Positions 1 through 7,039 are shown, numbered from the stretch's first letter. The stretch: 18,510 nucleotides of DNA from JBGTBD01 sp041749475 (GCA_041749475.1 JBGTBD010000061.1:1-18510), one strand, 5' to 3'. Notes: generated by a model from the letters alone, not told the origin. A program made the numbers and translations.

Positions 1-154
1 TCTTCGACAGTTCCTTATTGGAGACGACTTCAATCCCGGCGAAATCCTGTTCCACGGAGCTGAACCCGGCGGCGGACGCCGTACTTGCTATCCCGCTTAT
101 GGCGGTGAGGAGAGCCAGGCGGCGGAGGGCGGAGAGGGTAAAAGAGCGTTGCAT
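1..154 (-). CDS. Exported small protein, N-terminus only (cut by window edge)
   Basis: Only the first 51 codons are inside the window. They encode a typical Sec signal peptide: Arg-rich n-region (MQRSFTLSALRR), hydrophobic core, and a small-residue cleavage zone near STASA-AG at about residue 29. The mature part starts with Phe-Ser-Ser-Val-Glu-Gln and carries VVSNKELSK near residues 43-51. That last stretch resembles VSDDELSGSRG in the exported protein at 901-1296 and recalls the E-L-x-x leader motif recognised by C39 peptidases. The gene starts 8 nt after the stop of the C39 peptidase gene on the same strand and has no clear Shine-Dalgarno of its own, so it is probably translationally coupled and in the same operon. 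It may be another Fap-accessory or substrate protein; the family cannot be settled from 51 residues. Confidence 0.7.
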   Translation of the reverse strand, partial: MQRSFTLSALRRLALLTAISGIASTASAAGFSSVEQDFAGIEVVSNKELSK

Positions 155-162
155 GGGAGGGC

Positions 163-879
163 CTAATAATAATAGTTGGGGGTTGGCACGGTCTGCACCG
201 TGAAGCTGGCGAGGGACTGATCGCTCAAGGCGGCGTCGAACCGCGCGACGGGGCTGAGTTGCCAGTCTTCCGCACGGTCGAAGGTGGATTGGGCGAGTTC
301 CTTCTCGTTGGTGATGACGAAGAGGATATTATTCCACATCTTCTCGAAATCGCCACGATCCACCACGCGCAGGCCGAGAGCCGAATCGCCGATGAGCACC
401 ACGTCCTTACGCACGCCTTTGATGACGACGAAATGGAGGTAGCCGTTATGGTTGATTAGCGCGATGGCGGGGATGCCCACGGATTCGAGCTTGGCGAGAT
501 TGGCGCGGTAGCCGTTGGCGTTAAAGCCGATGGATTTGAGATAGCGCTTCATGTCGAGCAGCGAGAAGCCTTCGCGACGAATCTTCTCCTGATCGCCCAG
601 AGCCATCATGGATAAGAGGACGGATCTCTCGTCTGTCGGCCAGTCGTAATGGTAATTCAACAGGGTGGCGACGGCGGCGGAGCCGCAGCTGAAGTCATAA
701 TGTTGACGGACGACGGAGCGGAAGCGGCGTTCGCGGATGCTTTCGACGGGAACGGACGTGCTGAATCCCCCGATGACCATAGGCACTTCACCGGCTGGCG
801 CGGGGTGTGGCGCTGCACTCAGGAAAGCGCCGGCAACGAGGCAGAGAGACAGGGACGGGAGTGAGAATGGGTTCTGCAT
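163..879 (-). CDS. Exported C39-family cysteine peptidase, FapD-like
   Basis: The 238-residue protein has an N-terminal signal peptide (hydrophobic 8-22, cleavage near 30), so the enzyme should work in the periplasm. The C39 papain-like core is clear. Gln59 supplies the oxyanion hole six residues before catalytic Cys65 (motif DFSCGSAA), catalytic His149 lies in GYLHFVVIKG, and Asp165 lies in IGDSALG. There is no ABC transporter domain, unlike bacteriocin-exporting C39 proteins. A free-standing exported C39 peptidase next to a FapF-like pore and a low-complexity exported protein is the arrangement seen for FapD in Pseudomonas fap operons. Its likely role is processing exported subunits or accessory proteins during secretion (inference). 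It starts 21 nt after the stop of the preceding small exported protein, with no strong Shine-Dalgarno. The C-terminus ends in an odd PTPNYYY tail outside the catalytic fold. Confidence 0.85.
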   Translation of the reverse strand: MQNPFSLPSLSLCLVAGAFLSAAPHPAPAGEVPMVIGGFSTSVPVESIRERRFRSVVRQHYDFSCGSAAVATLLNYHYDWPTDERSVLLSMMALGDQEKIRREGFSLLDMKRYLKSIGFNANGYRANLAKLESVGIPAIALINHNGYLHFVVIKGVRKDVVLIGDSALGLRVVDRGDFEKMWNNILFVITNEKELAQSTFDRAEDWQLSPVARFDAALSDQSLASFTVQTVPTPNYYY

Positions 880-900
880 GCCGTCACGTTACCAGATAAT

Positions 901-1296
901 CTATTGAATATTAAGATTTATCACCAATGCGGCGTTGATGACGGCGTTGTTGCCGCTGTTTTGTACCACGAATGCCACGCCGTTGGCATTGTCGAACGCG
1001 TTGTTGGAAACGACGTTGCTGCCCGTGACGCCACCCGTAGAGATATTATTGGAGGAGACCCCGGTCAAAACGGCGATGCCGAGTGCGTCACCACTGATGA
1101 GTGTTCCGGCGCGGCCGCGGGAGCCGGAGAGTTCATCGTCACTGACCATGCTCTCGTCACTGAAGAACCCTTCGTCCGGCGTCATCGAGACTGCGGCGGA
1201 TCCGGCGACGGCGGACTGGGCGAAGAAGGCCAGACCGACACAGGCGACGGATGCGAGCTTTAGAAGAGAGGCGGGCAGTGAAGGGATGAAATTCAT
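901..1296 (-). CDS. Small exported protein sharing a C-terminal module with the repeat protein (possibly FapE-like)
   Basis: I chose the internal Met at 1296, giving 131 residues, because MNFIPSLPAS begins a good signal peptide with cleavage near AVA-GSA (residue 31). The longer reading to 1368 would put 24 unlikely residues and a perfect RNA hairpin inside the gene. An AGGAAG Shine-Dalgarno lies about 13 nt upstream, rather far. The mature protein has an acidic stretch (37-58), a VSDDELSGSRGR motif (51-62) resembling a degenerate double-glycine leader, then a Gly/Asn/Val-rich region. The C-terminus (about 93-131) contains NGVAFVVQNSGNNAVINAAL and aligns with the C-terminus of the 959-residue neighbour (GVNAVNMNTGVNANTQQAI). 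It sits between that protein and the C39 peptidase, so it is likely a minor subunit, nucleator or accessory of the same export system. Assignment as FapE-like is by context only. Confidence 0.7.
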   Translation of the reverse strand: MNFIPSLPASLLKLASVACVGLAFFAQSAVAGSAAVSMTPDEGFFSDESMVSDDELSGSRGRAGTLISGDALGIAVLTGVSSNNISTGGVTGSNVVSNNAFDNANGVAFVVQNSGNNAVINAALVINLNIQ

Positions 1297-1327
1297 ATAA
1301 TTCTGTATGCTTCCTAGAGGGGCGAAT

Positions 1328-1357
1328 GGGGTGGCAGGGACTATACCCTGCCACCCC
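1328..1357 (-). terminator. Perfect 12-bp intercistronic hairpin
   Basis: GGGGTGGCAGGG (1328-1339) and CCCTGCCACCCC (1346-1357) are exact reverse complements separated by a 6-nt loop. The hairpin lies between the stop of the repeat-protein gene (1387) and the start of the next gene (1296). No T-run follows on the minus strand, so it is probably a partial terminator or a 3' stabiliser of the upstream message rather than a full stop for the operon. Confidence 0.65.
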
Positions 1358-1386
1358 GTTTCGTTCAACTTAACTCACAGCAACGA

Positions 1387-4266
1387 TTAGTTGTTGTTGA
1401 TCGTTGCGTTGATCGAGATCGCTTGTTGGGTGTTTGCGTTCACGCCGGTGTTCATGTTCACCGCGTTTACACCCGTGGAGCTCGAGAATGCACCGTTGTC
1501 GATGGTGTTACCCTCAACAATTGCGCTTTCGCGAAGGTTCACAGCAACCGTGGAGTTCGCCACAGTGCCGCTGAGAACGGCAGCGGAAACGCTTTCGTTA
1601 TCATCGAACCCAACATCACCGCTGGTCACAGTCACGCTATTGTCGATGCTGTTATCGGTGGTGTTGTCCGCGTTTTCTTTGAACGAATCCGTAACGGTGG
1701 TGGTGTTATCGGAGAAGTTCTTGTTATCCGCGTTTTCTTTGAACGAATCGGTAACAGTGGTCGTGTTGTCAGACAACGTTTTGTTATCCGAATTCTCTTT
1801 GAAGGAATCGGTAACGGTGGTGGTGTTGTCAGACAGCTCTTTGCTGTTATCGGTGGTCGTCGTGGTGGTGTTACCATTGTCACTGACGTTCACGTCACCC
1901 ACGGTGACAGCGGTGCTGCCATCGCCGGCCACGCTGTTCGCACCGTTGGCATTGCCATCAGCGGAAGAGGTGGTCGTGGTGGTCGTGGTGGTCGTCGTGT
2001 CGTCATCGGAGGAGTTACCGATGTCGGATACGCTGATGTCACCCGTCGTCAACGTCGTGTTACCATCAGCCGAGGAAGTATTGGTGGTGGTATTCGTCGT
2101 CGTGTTGGTGGTCGTGGTATCGTCATCGGAAGAATTGCCGATGTCGGACACGCTGATGTCACCGGTGGTCACCGCAGTGTTTCCGTCCGCCGAATTGGTG
2201 GTGGTGCTGGAATCAGTGTTAGTGGTGGTGTTCGTCGTCGTGTTCGTGGTGGTGTTGGTCGTGTCGTCATCGGAGGAGTTACCGATGTCGGATACGCTGA
2301 TATCACCCGTGGTCACGTTCGTGCTGGAATCCGTGCTGGAATCCGAGTTCGTCGTGGTGTTGGTGGTGGTGTTACCATTATCGGACACGGTGATGTCACC
2401 GGTCGTCAAGGAGGTGTTACCGTCAGCGGACGAGGTGTTCGTCGTGGTCGTATCGTCATCGGAGGAGTTACCGATATCGGATACGCTGATGTCACCGGTC
2501 GTCAGAGCGGTGTTGCCATCGTTGGACGAGGTCGTCGTGGTGGTGGTGGTCGTGTCATCATCCGAAGAGGACGAGTTACCAACGTCGCTTACAGCGATGT
2601 CACCGATTGCGGTGTTACCATCGTTGGAAGAGGTGGTCGTCGTATCGTCATCGGAAGAATTACCGATGTCGGACACGCTGATGTCACCCGTGGTCACGGC
2701 CGTGTTACCGTCAGCGGAGGTGGTGCTGGAATCGGTGTTGGTCGTGGTGTTGGTGGTCGTGTTGGTGGTATCGTCATCGGAAGAGTTACCAATGTCGGAC
2801 ACGCTGATGTCGCCGGTGGTGACAGCAGTGTTACCATCAGCGGACGAGGTGTTCGTCGTGGTGGTGTCATCATCCGAAGAGGACGAGTTGCCAACGTCAG
2901 ACACGGACACATCGCCTACGGTGGTGTTGCCATCGTTGGAAGAGGTGGTGGTTGTCGTCGTATCGTCATCCGAAGAATCGCTGTTACCAACGTCGCTTAC
3001 AGCGATGTCACCGATCGTGGTGTTGCCATCGTTGGAAGAGGTCGTGTCGTCATCAGAGGAGTTACCGATGTCGGAAACGCTGATGTCGCCCGTGGTGACT
3101 GCGGTGTTGCCGTCAGCAGAGGAGGTGTTGGTCGTGGTCGTATCGTCATCGGAGGAGTTGCCTACGTCGGAAACGGACACATCGCCCACGGTGGTGTTGC
3201 CATCGTTGGAGGAGGTCGTGTCATCGTCGGAGGAGTTGCCGATGTCGGATACGGACACATCGCCCACGGTCACATCGTCATCGGACGAGGTGTTGCCATC
3301 AGCGGAGGTGGTGGTCGTCGTATCGTCGTCGGAGGAGTTACCTACGTCGGATACAGCTACATCACCCACGGTGGTGTTACCGTCAGCGGAGGAGGTGTTG
3401 GTGGTCGTCGTATCGTCATCGGAAGAGTTACCGATGTCGGATACGCTGATGTCGCCGGTGGTCACGGCCGTGTTACCGTCAGCGGAGGTGGTGCTGGAAT
3501 CGGTATTGGTCGTGGTGGTGTCATCATCCGAAGAGGAAGAGTTGCCAACGTCGGAAACGGCAACGTCACCCACGGTGGTGTTACCATCAGCGGAAGAGGT
3601 CGTGTCGTCATCGGAGGAGTTACCGATGTCGGAAACGGACACATCGCCAACGGTCACATCGTCATCGGACGAGCTGTTGGTGCTGGAATCGGTATTGGTC
3701 GTGGTGGTGTCATCATCCGAAGAGGAAGAGTTGCCAACGTCGGAAACGGCAACGTCACCCACGGTGGTGTTGCCATCAGCGGAGGAGGTCGTGTCATCGT
3801 CGGAGGAGTTGCCGATGTCGGAAACGCTGATGTCACCGGTGTCCACGTCCGTGCTGGAATCCGTGCTGGAGTCCGTGTTGGTCGTGGTGTTGTCGTTATC
3901 CTGATCGTTGTCCTGAGAAGAGGTGTTACCGATATCGGAAACATCAACGTCGCCCACGGTCACATCGGTCGAGCTATCGGTGCTGGAGTCCGTGGTGGTC
4001 GTGTCATCGTCCGAGGAGTTGCCCACGTCGGAAACGGAAACATCACCAACGGTAAGGTCGTCGCCGGTCGAGCTGTCGGTCGAGCTGTCGTTGTTGGAAC
4101 CAATGGAACCCGTGCTGATCTCACCAGTGGTGAGCGTGGTATTATCCTGACCGTTACCGTTGCCGGTCGTGTCAGCCACGGATGCGTCAGCGAGTGCTTC
4201 GGTGCTTGCGATCAGTGCAAACGCGGAGACCCCTGCGATCAGTGATTTTTTGAAGGTTGAATTCAT
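1387..4266 (-). CDS. Giant exported Ser/Asp/Thr-rich repeat protein, candidate functional-amyloid or matrix subunit
   Basis: The 959-residue protein begins with a signal peptide (MNSTFKKSLIAGVSAFALIA, cleavage near ALA-DAS at residue 26). Residues about 72-799 hold 22 copies of G-D-[IV]-x-V-S-D-[IVN]-G-N joined by SSDDDTTTT, SADGNT, SNDGNT and NTTTNTTTN linkers. Two repeat classes intermix, [TT]GDISVSDIGN and [VI]GD[VI]AVSDVGN. Residues about 808-869 hold three 20-residue repeats with the core TTVTDSFKEN. The last 66 residues form a non-repetitive domain shared with the next gene's product. I see no Pro, Cys, Tyr, Trp or His, and the protein must be extremely acidic. Alternating hydrophobic residues in each unit suggest one short beta strand per repeat, as in a solenoid or amyloid. 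The neighbours (FapF-like pore, C39 peptidase) suggest a secreted fibre or surface matrix; an acidic Ca-binding adhesin is the alternative. The Shine-Dalgarno AAGGAGC lies 8 nt before the start. Confidence 0.8.
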   Translation of the reverse strand: MNSTFKKSLIAGVSAFALIASTEALADASVADTTGNGNGQDNTTLTTGEISTGSIGSNNDSSTDSSTGDDLTVGDVSVSDVGNSSDDDTTTTDSSTDSSTDVTVGDVDVSDIGNTSSQDNDQDNDNTTTNTDSSTDSSTDVDTGDISVSDIGNSSDDDTTSSADGNTTVGDVAVSDVGNSSSSDDDTTTTNTDSSTNSSSDDDVTVGDVSVSDIGNSSDDDTTSSADGNTTVGDVAVSDVGNSSSSDDDTTTTNTDSSTTSADGNTAVTTGDISVSDIGNSSDDDTTTTNTSSADGNTTVGDVAVSDVGNSSDDDTTTTTSADGNTSSDDDVTVGDVSVSDIGNSSDDDTTSSNDGNTTVGDVSVSDVGNSSDDDTTTTNTSSADGNTAVTTGDISVSDIGNSSDDDTTSSNDGNTTIGDIAVSDVGNSDSSDDDTTTTTTSSNDGNTTVGDVSVSDVGNSSSSDDDTTTTNTSSADGNTAVTTGDISVSDIGNSSDDDTTNTTTNTTTNTDSSTTSADGNTAVTTGDISVSDIGNSSDDDTTTTSSNDGNTAIGDIAVSDVGNSSSSDDDTTTTTTTTSSNDGNTALTTGDISVSDIGNSSDDDTTTTNTSSADGNTSLTTGDITVSDNGNTTTNTTTNSDSSTDSSTNVTTGDISVSDIGNSSDDDTTNTTTNTTTNTTTNTDSSTTTNSADGNTAVTTGDISVSDIGNSSDDDTTTTNTTTNTTTNTSSADGNTTLTTGDISVSDIGNSSDDDTTTTTTTTTTSSADGNANGANSVAGDGSTAVTVGDVNVSDNGNTTTTTTDNSKELSDNTTTVTDSFKENSDNKTLSDNTTTVTDSFKENADNKNFSDNTTTVTDSFKENADNTTDNSIDNSVTVTSGDVGFDDNESVSAAVLSGTVANSTVAVNLRESAIVEGNTIDNGAFSSSTGVNAVNMNTGVNANTQQAISINATINNN
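1661..1843. repeat. Three tandem 60-bp repeats
   Basis: Three copies with an exact 60-bp period are visible; the segment ending ttcttt/ctcttt recurs at 1671-1680, 1731-1740 and 1791-1800. In the protein each encodes a 20-residue unit with the core DNTTTVTDSFKEN. The copies differ at scattered bases, so the duplication is not brand new. Confidence 0.8.
1865..4060. repeat. Degenerate tandem repeat array within the giant gene (22 units)
   Basis: A motif resembling accgatgtcggatacgctga recurs throughout with unit lengths varying by whole codons, encoding G-D-[IV]-x-V-S-D-[IV]-G-N plus linkers. Linker length varies by multiples of the TTT/NTTTN unit, which suggests expansion and contraction by slippage or recombination. 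The units differ by many synonymous changes, so most duplications are old or under selection for the protein. Confidence 0.85.
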
Positions 4267-4274
4267 AGAGTTAA

Positions 4275-4281
4275 GCTCCTT
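4275..4281 (-). promoter_or_regulatory. Strong Shine-Dalgarno of the giant repeat protein
   Basis: On the minus strand the sequence AAGGAGC lies 8 nt before the ATG at 4266. It is the best ribosome site in the cluster, whereas the two downstream exported-protein genes have weak or no site. This fits high production of the major subunit. Confidence 0.7.
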
Positions 4282-4338
4282 AATCTAAATTTATCATTCT
4301 ACTTCCCATGATAGGTACATGGGTTGAGTAGGGATTCT

Positions 4339-4378
4339 TTAATAAGGAGTGGGTTTATTGTCTGTGATGCAGGTCACA
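4339..4378 (-). promoter_or_regulatory. CRP-type operator and candidate promoter for the repeat-protein operon
   Basis: TGTGA-TGCAGG-TCACA at 4363-4378 is a perfect match to the CRP-family palindrome. On the minus strand a possible -10 (TATTAA, 4344 to 4339) follows, so the palindrome centre (4370.5) lies about 40 nt before the probable transcription start, the usual place for direct activation. The start codon is at 4266, leaving a leader of roughly 65 nt. The operator is seen directly; the regulator identity and activation are inferred. The rest of the 4267-4543 gap is AT-rich with no gene. Confidence 0.6.
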
Positions 4379-4543
4379 AGAGGTCAAAAAATCAGTAATA
4401 AAGATTTTACAGTTTCCCGGAGGAAACCATCGCGTCTTTTACAAAAAACCTATATTAATCAATTAATGCAATTGTGCGTTGCAATAGCCTGCTGTTAACT
4501 TTCACGGCCCGATTGTGAATAAGACGGTAATGAAATAGTAGGA

Positions 4544-5893
4544 TTAGAAGGCGTCGAAATACATTGGCACGCGGAACATGATCCGCACGTCCGGCGCATC
4601 GTCGGTGACGCCGGTATCGACGTTCAGGTTCACGCTGGTCTTGTCGGTGACGCGGTAGCCGAAGCCGGTGAGCAGGCGACCGACGTGAAGTTTGTCGGAA
4701 TTGGGGATGACGTTATCGTTTTGCTTGGTTTCGAAGACATAGTCATGGGCGTAGCCGATGCTGAACGAGGTCTTATCATTGAGCGCGAAGCCCATCCCGA
4801 AGGAGGCGCTGATGCTGTCGCCGGGATCGATCTCGCCGACATTGCCGCCCACGCTGTTCGACATATTATATAAGTAGCCAATAGTTGCATATAATACGAC
4901 GGGGTCGGATGGCATAATAGCCGTAATGCTGGGCTGCAGAGCGGTGAAACCGGAACCGGTGGGCAATTCGGTCTGAAGCCCGGTGGCGGGGTCGGTCGGA
5001 ACCTCGAAGGGCGACTTGCCGGTATCGGTCTTATATCGCAGGTTGGCGATCATGAAGGGCCAGCCGCCGGAAGCGTTCATGAATTGATAACGCGCCGCGA
5101 ACTCGACATCGCCCAGGTCCTCCCCCTTGATATTGGTGAGGGACTCGTTACTGGCGCCCACGCCGACCGGGCGGGTTAGGTTATTGTCGTTACGCATGAC
5201 GTAAGGGATGCGGGCCTCGACCTCGAAATTCTTGAACACGCCAATACGTCCTGTTGCGGAGGCGATGGTGGTATCCCGATCTACCTGGCTGATCTCGAAC
5301 GCCCCGATATTGAGGGCGGGGATGATGGTGAAGCCTTCAATGGCGACGCGGGTCGCAGAGGAGCGACTATATTCGATACCCGGTTCCAGCACGGCCTGAC
5401 CGGGCCGCAGCAACACGCCGCCCTGATTCCCCACCGCTTCGACGACGGGCGGACGGTCTTTGGGCTTGGGTTTGCGGTCGATACCGACGGCTTCCGGCTT
5501 GGCGGCTACATTCTGTACGGTCGCGCTTGGGCCGGCAGTCGCGGGGCCGGCAACGGGGACGGCTTTAACTTCCGTCGGCGCTTCAGAGGGAGCGGCGGCA
5601 GACTGCGCAGCAGCTGGGCCTGCAGCGGGTGCGAGGTTGGAGAGGTTGCGCTCGTTCATCAGGGTATTGACCTGAGAGGAGAGGAAGCGCACGCGTTCCT
5701 GTTGGGATTTCAATTGTTTTTCCTGCCGGGCGAGGAGTTCGCGCTGTTCGTCTAGCATCTGGACGAGTTTATCGACATCTATGGCCGAAGCCGAGAGGGC
5801 TGCGCTTTCTTCAGCGGCGCTGAACGCAGGGAGGGCAGGCAGCAGCATCGCCGTCGTAAAAAGAAGAGTTGCCGGGAGGTGGGCGCGGGACAT
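4544..5893 (-). CDS. Outer-membrane secretion pore, FapF-like (coiled coil plus beta-barrel)
   Basis: The 449-residue protein starts with a signal peptide (cleavage near AFS-AAE, residue 25). A predicted coiled coil follows at about 38-83 (heptads in VDKLVQMLDEQRELLARQEK and onward), then an Ala/Pro-rich linker (86-145), then a barrel from about 155 to the end. The barrel opens with NQGGVLLRPG and EYSRSSATRVAIEGFTIIP. It consists of alternating amphipathic strands and ends in a terminal Phe (MYFDAF), the usual outer-membrane barrel signal. This layout matches FapF, the trimeric amyloid-export pore of Pseudomonas, and its Phenol_MetA_deg/transporter-like relatives. It probably moves the neighbouring repeat protein across the outer membrane. 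The Shine-Dalgarno AAGGAAG lies just upstream of the ATG. The 277-nt gap before the repeat-protein gene has its own operator, so the two may be separate transcripts. Confidence 0.8.
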   Translation of the reverse strand: MSRAHLPATLLFTTAMLLPALPAFSAAEESAALSASAIDVDKLVQMLDEQRELLARQEKQLKSQQERVRFLSSQVNTLMNERNLSNLAPAAGPAAAQSAAAPSEAPTEVKAVPVAGPATAGPSATVQNVAAKPEAVGIDRKPKPKDRPPVVEAVGNQGGVLLRPGQAVLEPGIEYSRSSATRVAIEGFTIIPALNIGAFEISQVDRDTTIASATGRIGVFKNFEVEARIPYVMRNDNNLTRPVGVGASNESLTNIKGEDLGDVEFAARYQFMNASGGWPFMIANLRYKTDTGKSPFEVPTDPATGLQTELPTGSGFTALQPSITAIMPSDPVVLYATIGYLYNMSNSVGGNVGEIDPGDSISASFGMGFALNDKTSFSIGYAHDYVFETKQNDNVIPNSDKLHVGRLLTGFGYRVTDKTSVNLNVDTGVTDDAPDVRIMFRVPMYFDAF

Positions 5894-6030
5894 TCAACTT
5901 CCTTTTTGTGAATCTAAACTGTGGTGAAGGAACCAGAAGCGGTCAAGGAAGGTGTTTCTGCCGTGCGACGAACGGCTGATCATTGTCTTGCCCTGTTTCA
6001 TTCCTGCCGCAACTAATTTTGCGGGTAGTA
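5894..6030 (-). promoter_or_regulatory. Upstream region of the FapF-like gene
   Basis: This gap between the FapF-like gene and the hairpin must hold that gene's promoter if the hairpin stops transcription. Apart from the AAGGAAG ribosome site next to the start, I could not pick out a convincing -35/-10 pair or a CRP-type palindrome here. Confidence 0.3.
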
Positions 6031-6059
6031 TAAGGGGGAGGGGATTGCCCTCCCCCTTA
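6031..6059 (-). terminator. Perfect 12-bp hairpin after the 101-residue protein gene
   Basis: taagggggaggg (6031-6042) and its exact reverse complement (6048-6059) flank a 5-nt loop, 7 nt past the stop codon at 6067. On the minus strand only a weak TATACT follows, not a T-run. It most likely ends or stabilises the message of the small membrane protein. Confidence 0.65.
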
Positions 6060-6066
6060 CGCATTA

Positions 6067-6372
6067 TTACTTGGTGCGAATAACGACCTTGTTCAGGACT
6101 TTGTTATCGCAGGTGTCGATGGAGATGGAGTTGTATACCCCTTCATCTGCTTTACCCATCACGACGCGCAGGATACCCCCGTCCTGACTCAGCGACACGA
6201 GATCGCCATAATCACTCAGCTTGATTTCCTTGCTTTTGTCACACTGTGCTTTGGCGGCGGTGCTGACGGCGGGCAAACGCGAATCAACAAGGTGATATAT
6301 CGCGGCGAATCCGGCGACGATCGCAATCAGCATCAGCCAGCCACACGCCTTCGTTCCACATGCATTATCCAT
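6067..6372 (-). CDS. Small membrane-anchored protein of unknown function
   Basis: The 101-residue protein has one membrane segment (about 11-28, WLMLIAIVAGFAAIYHLV) after a short Cys-containing N-terminus (C5, C10). A domain of about 70 residues follows, probably in the periplasm, with two cysteines (C44, C88) that could form a disulfide. No family was recognised. A good AAGGAG Shine-Dalgarno lies 8 nt before the ATG. The gene has its own terminator-like hairpin and a CRP-type operator upstream nearly identical in layout to that of the repeat-protein gene. This suggests it belongs to the same regulon and perhaps assists the same export or surface system (inference). Confidence 0.75.
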   Translation of the reverse strand: MDNACGTKACGWLMLIAIVAGFAAIYHLVDSRLPAVSTAAKAQCDKSKEIKLSDYGDLVSLSQDGGILRVVMGKADEGVYNSISIDTCDNKVLNKVVIRTK

Positions 6373-6442
6373 CTGTTCTCTCCTTGGTTGTGTTCAAAGT
6401 GGTACTGCATTATCAGAGGTAATTGGCTCCGTCTAGTCATAA

Positions 6443-6485
6443 TTATGAAGGAATACAAAAGCTTGCTGATGTGACATAGGTCACA
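6443..6485 (-). promoter_or_regulatory. CRP-type operator with class-II-spaced promoter
   Basis: TGTGA-CATAGG-TCACA at 6470-6485 is a perfect CRP-family palindrome. On the minus strand CATAAT (6448 to 6443) matches the -10 box at five of six positions. A start about 7 nt on (near 6436) places the palindrome centre at -41.5, the classic activating position. It serves the 101-residue protein gene at 6372. The yaiI-like gene diverges at 6570, so the site could also influence that gene. Confidence 0.6.
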
Positions 6486-6569
6486 CTTTTAATACCTGTT
6501 CAGTAAAAGGGGAAACGTCTGAATTCTGGTTCCTAGATTGATCTTATTATCCTTCTGTTCCATTATTAC

Positions 6570-7031
6570 ATGATGAACCTTCCCGATATTTACGTTGATG
6601 CTGATGCCTGCCCGGTGAAGGAGGAGGTGATCCGTGTGGCGGAGCGGCATGGGGTGGAGGTGTTTATGGTCAGCAACTCCGGGCTGCGGCTGCCGCAGAA
6701 CCCGATGATCCATAGCGTGGCGGTGGGCGGTGCGTTCGATGCGGCGGATGACTGGATCGCCGAGCGGGCAGGGGCGGATGATATTGCTATCACCTCGGAT
6801 ATTCTGCTGGCGCAACGTTGCCTGAATAATCACGTCATCGTCATCAACCCTAATGGCAAACCGTTCACGGACGGGAATATCGGCTCAGCGGTGGCGATGC
6901 GGAGTTTGAATTCGGAACTGCGGGATATGGGGCTGATCTCGGGCAATAACCCGAGTTTCGCCAAACAAGACCGTTCGCGCTTCCTGCAGGCGTTGGAAAA
7001 AGCTGTACAAGACATCAAGCGCCGCGCATAA
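6570..7031 (+). CDS. yaiI: YaiI/YqxD family protein (UPF0178, DUF188)
   Basis: The 153-residue protein has the usual family length. Hallmarks are IYVDADACPVKEEV at the N-terminus (D10, D12, C13), SNSGLRLP, a double Asp in AADDWI (60-61), AITSDILLAQRCL (D77) and the late NGKPFTDGNIG motif. The clustered acidic residues suit a PIN-like, metal-dependent nuclease fold, but the biochemical role is not established. Two ATG codons are adjacent (6570 and 6573) and no Shine-Dalgarno is visible before either, so the start could be one codon later. The next gene follows after 8 nt. Confidence 0.88.
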   Translation: MMNLPDIYVDADACPVKEEVIRVAERHGVEVFMVSNSGLRLPQNPMIHSVAVGGAFDAADDWIAERAGADDIAITSDILLAQRCLNNHVIVINPNGKPFTDGNIGSAVAMRSLNSELRDMGLISGNNPSFAKQDRSRFLQALEKAVQDIKRRA

Positions 7032-7039
7032 ATTCACTT

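Noticed and set aside
1297..1368. 24-residue N-terminal extension of the small exported protein
   Set aside because: It would place the perfect hairpin inside the coding region and hide the signal peptide that starts at 1296.
1661..4060. CRISPR-like look of regularly repeated DNA
   Set aside because: The repeats are diverged, variable in length by whole codons, and lie in frame in one long gene; there are no uniform repeats or unique spacers.
1391..4245. Very long open frames (837 and 940 codons) on the plus strand across the repeat gene
   Set aside because: They are antisense by-products of the restricted Ser/Asp/Thr/Val codon set, which yields almost no stops on the other strand. They have no signal, no known motif and no ribosome site, while the minus-strand gene has a signal peptide, Shine-Dalgarno and operator.
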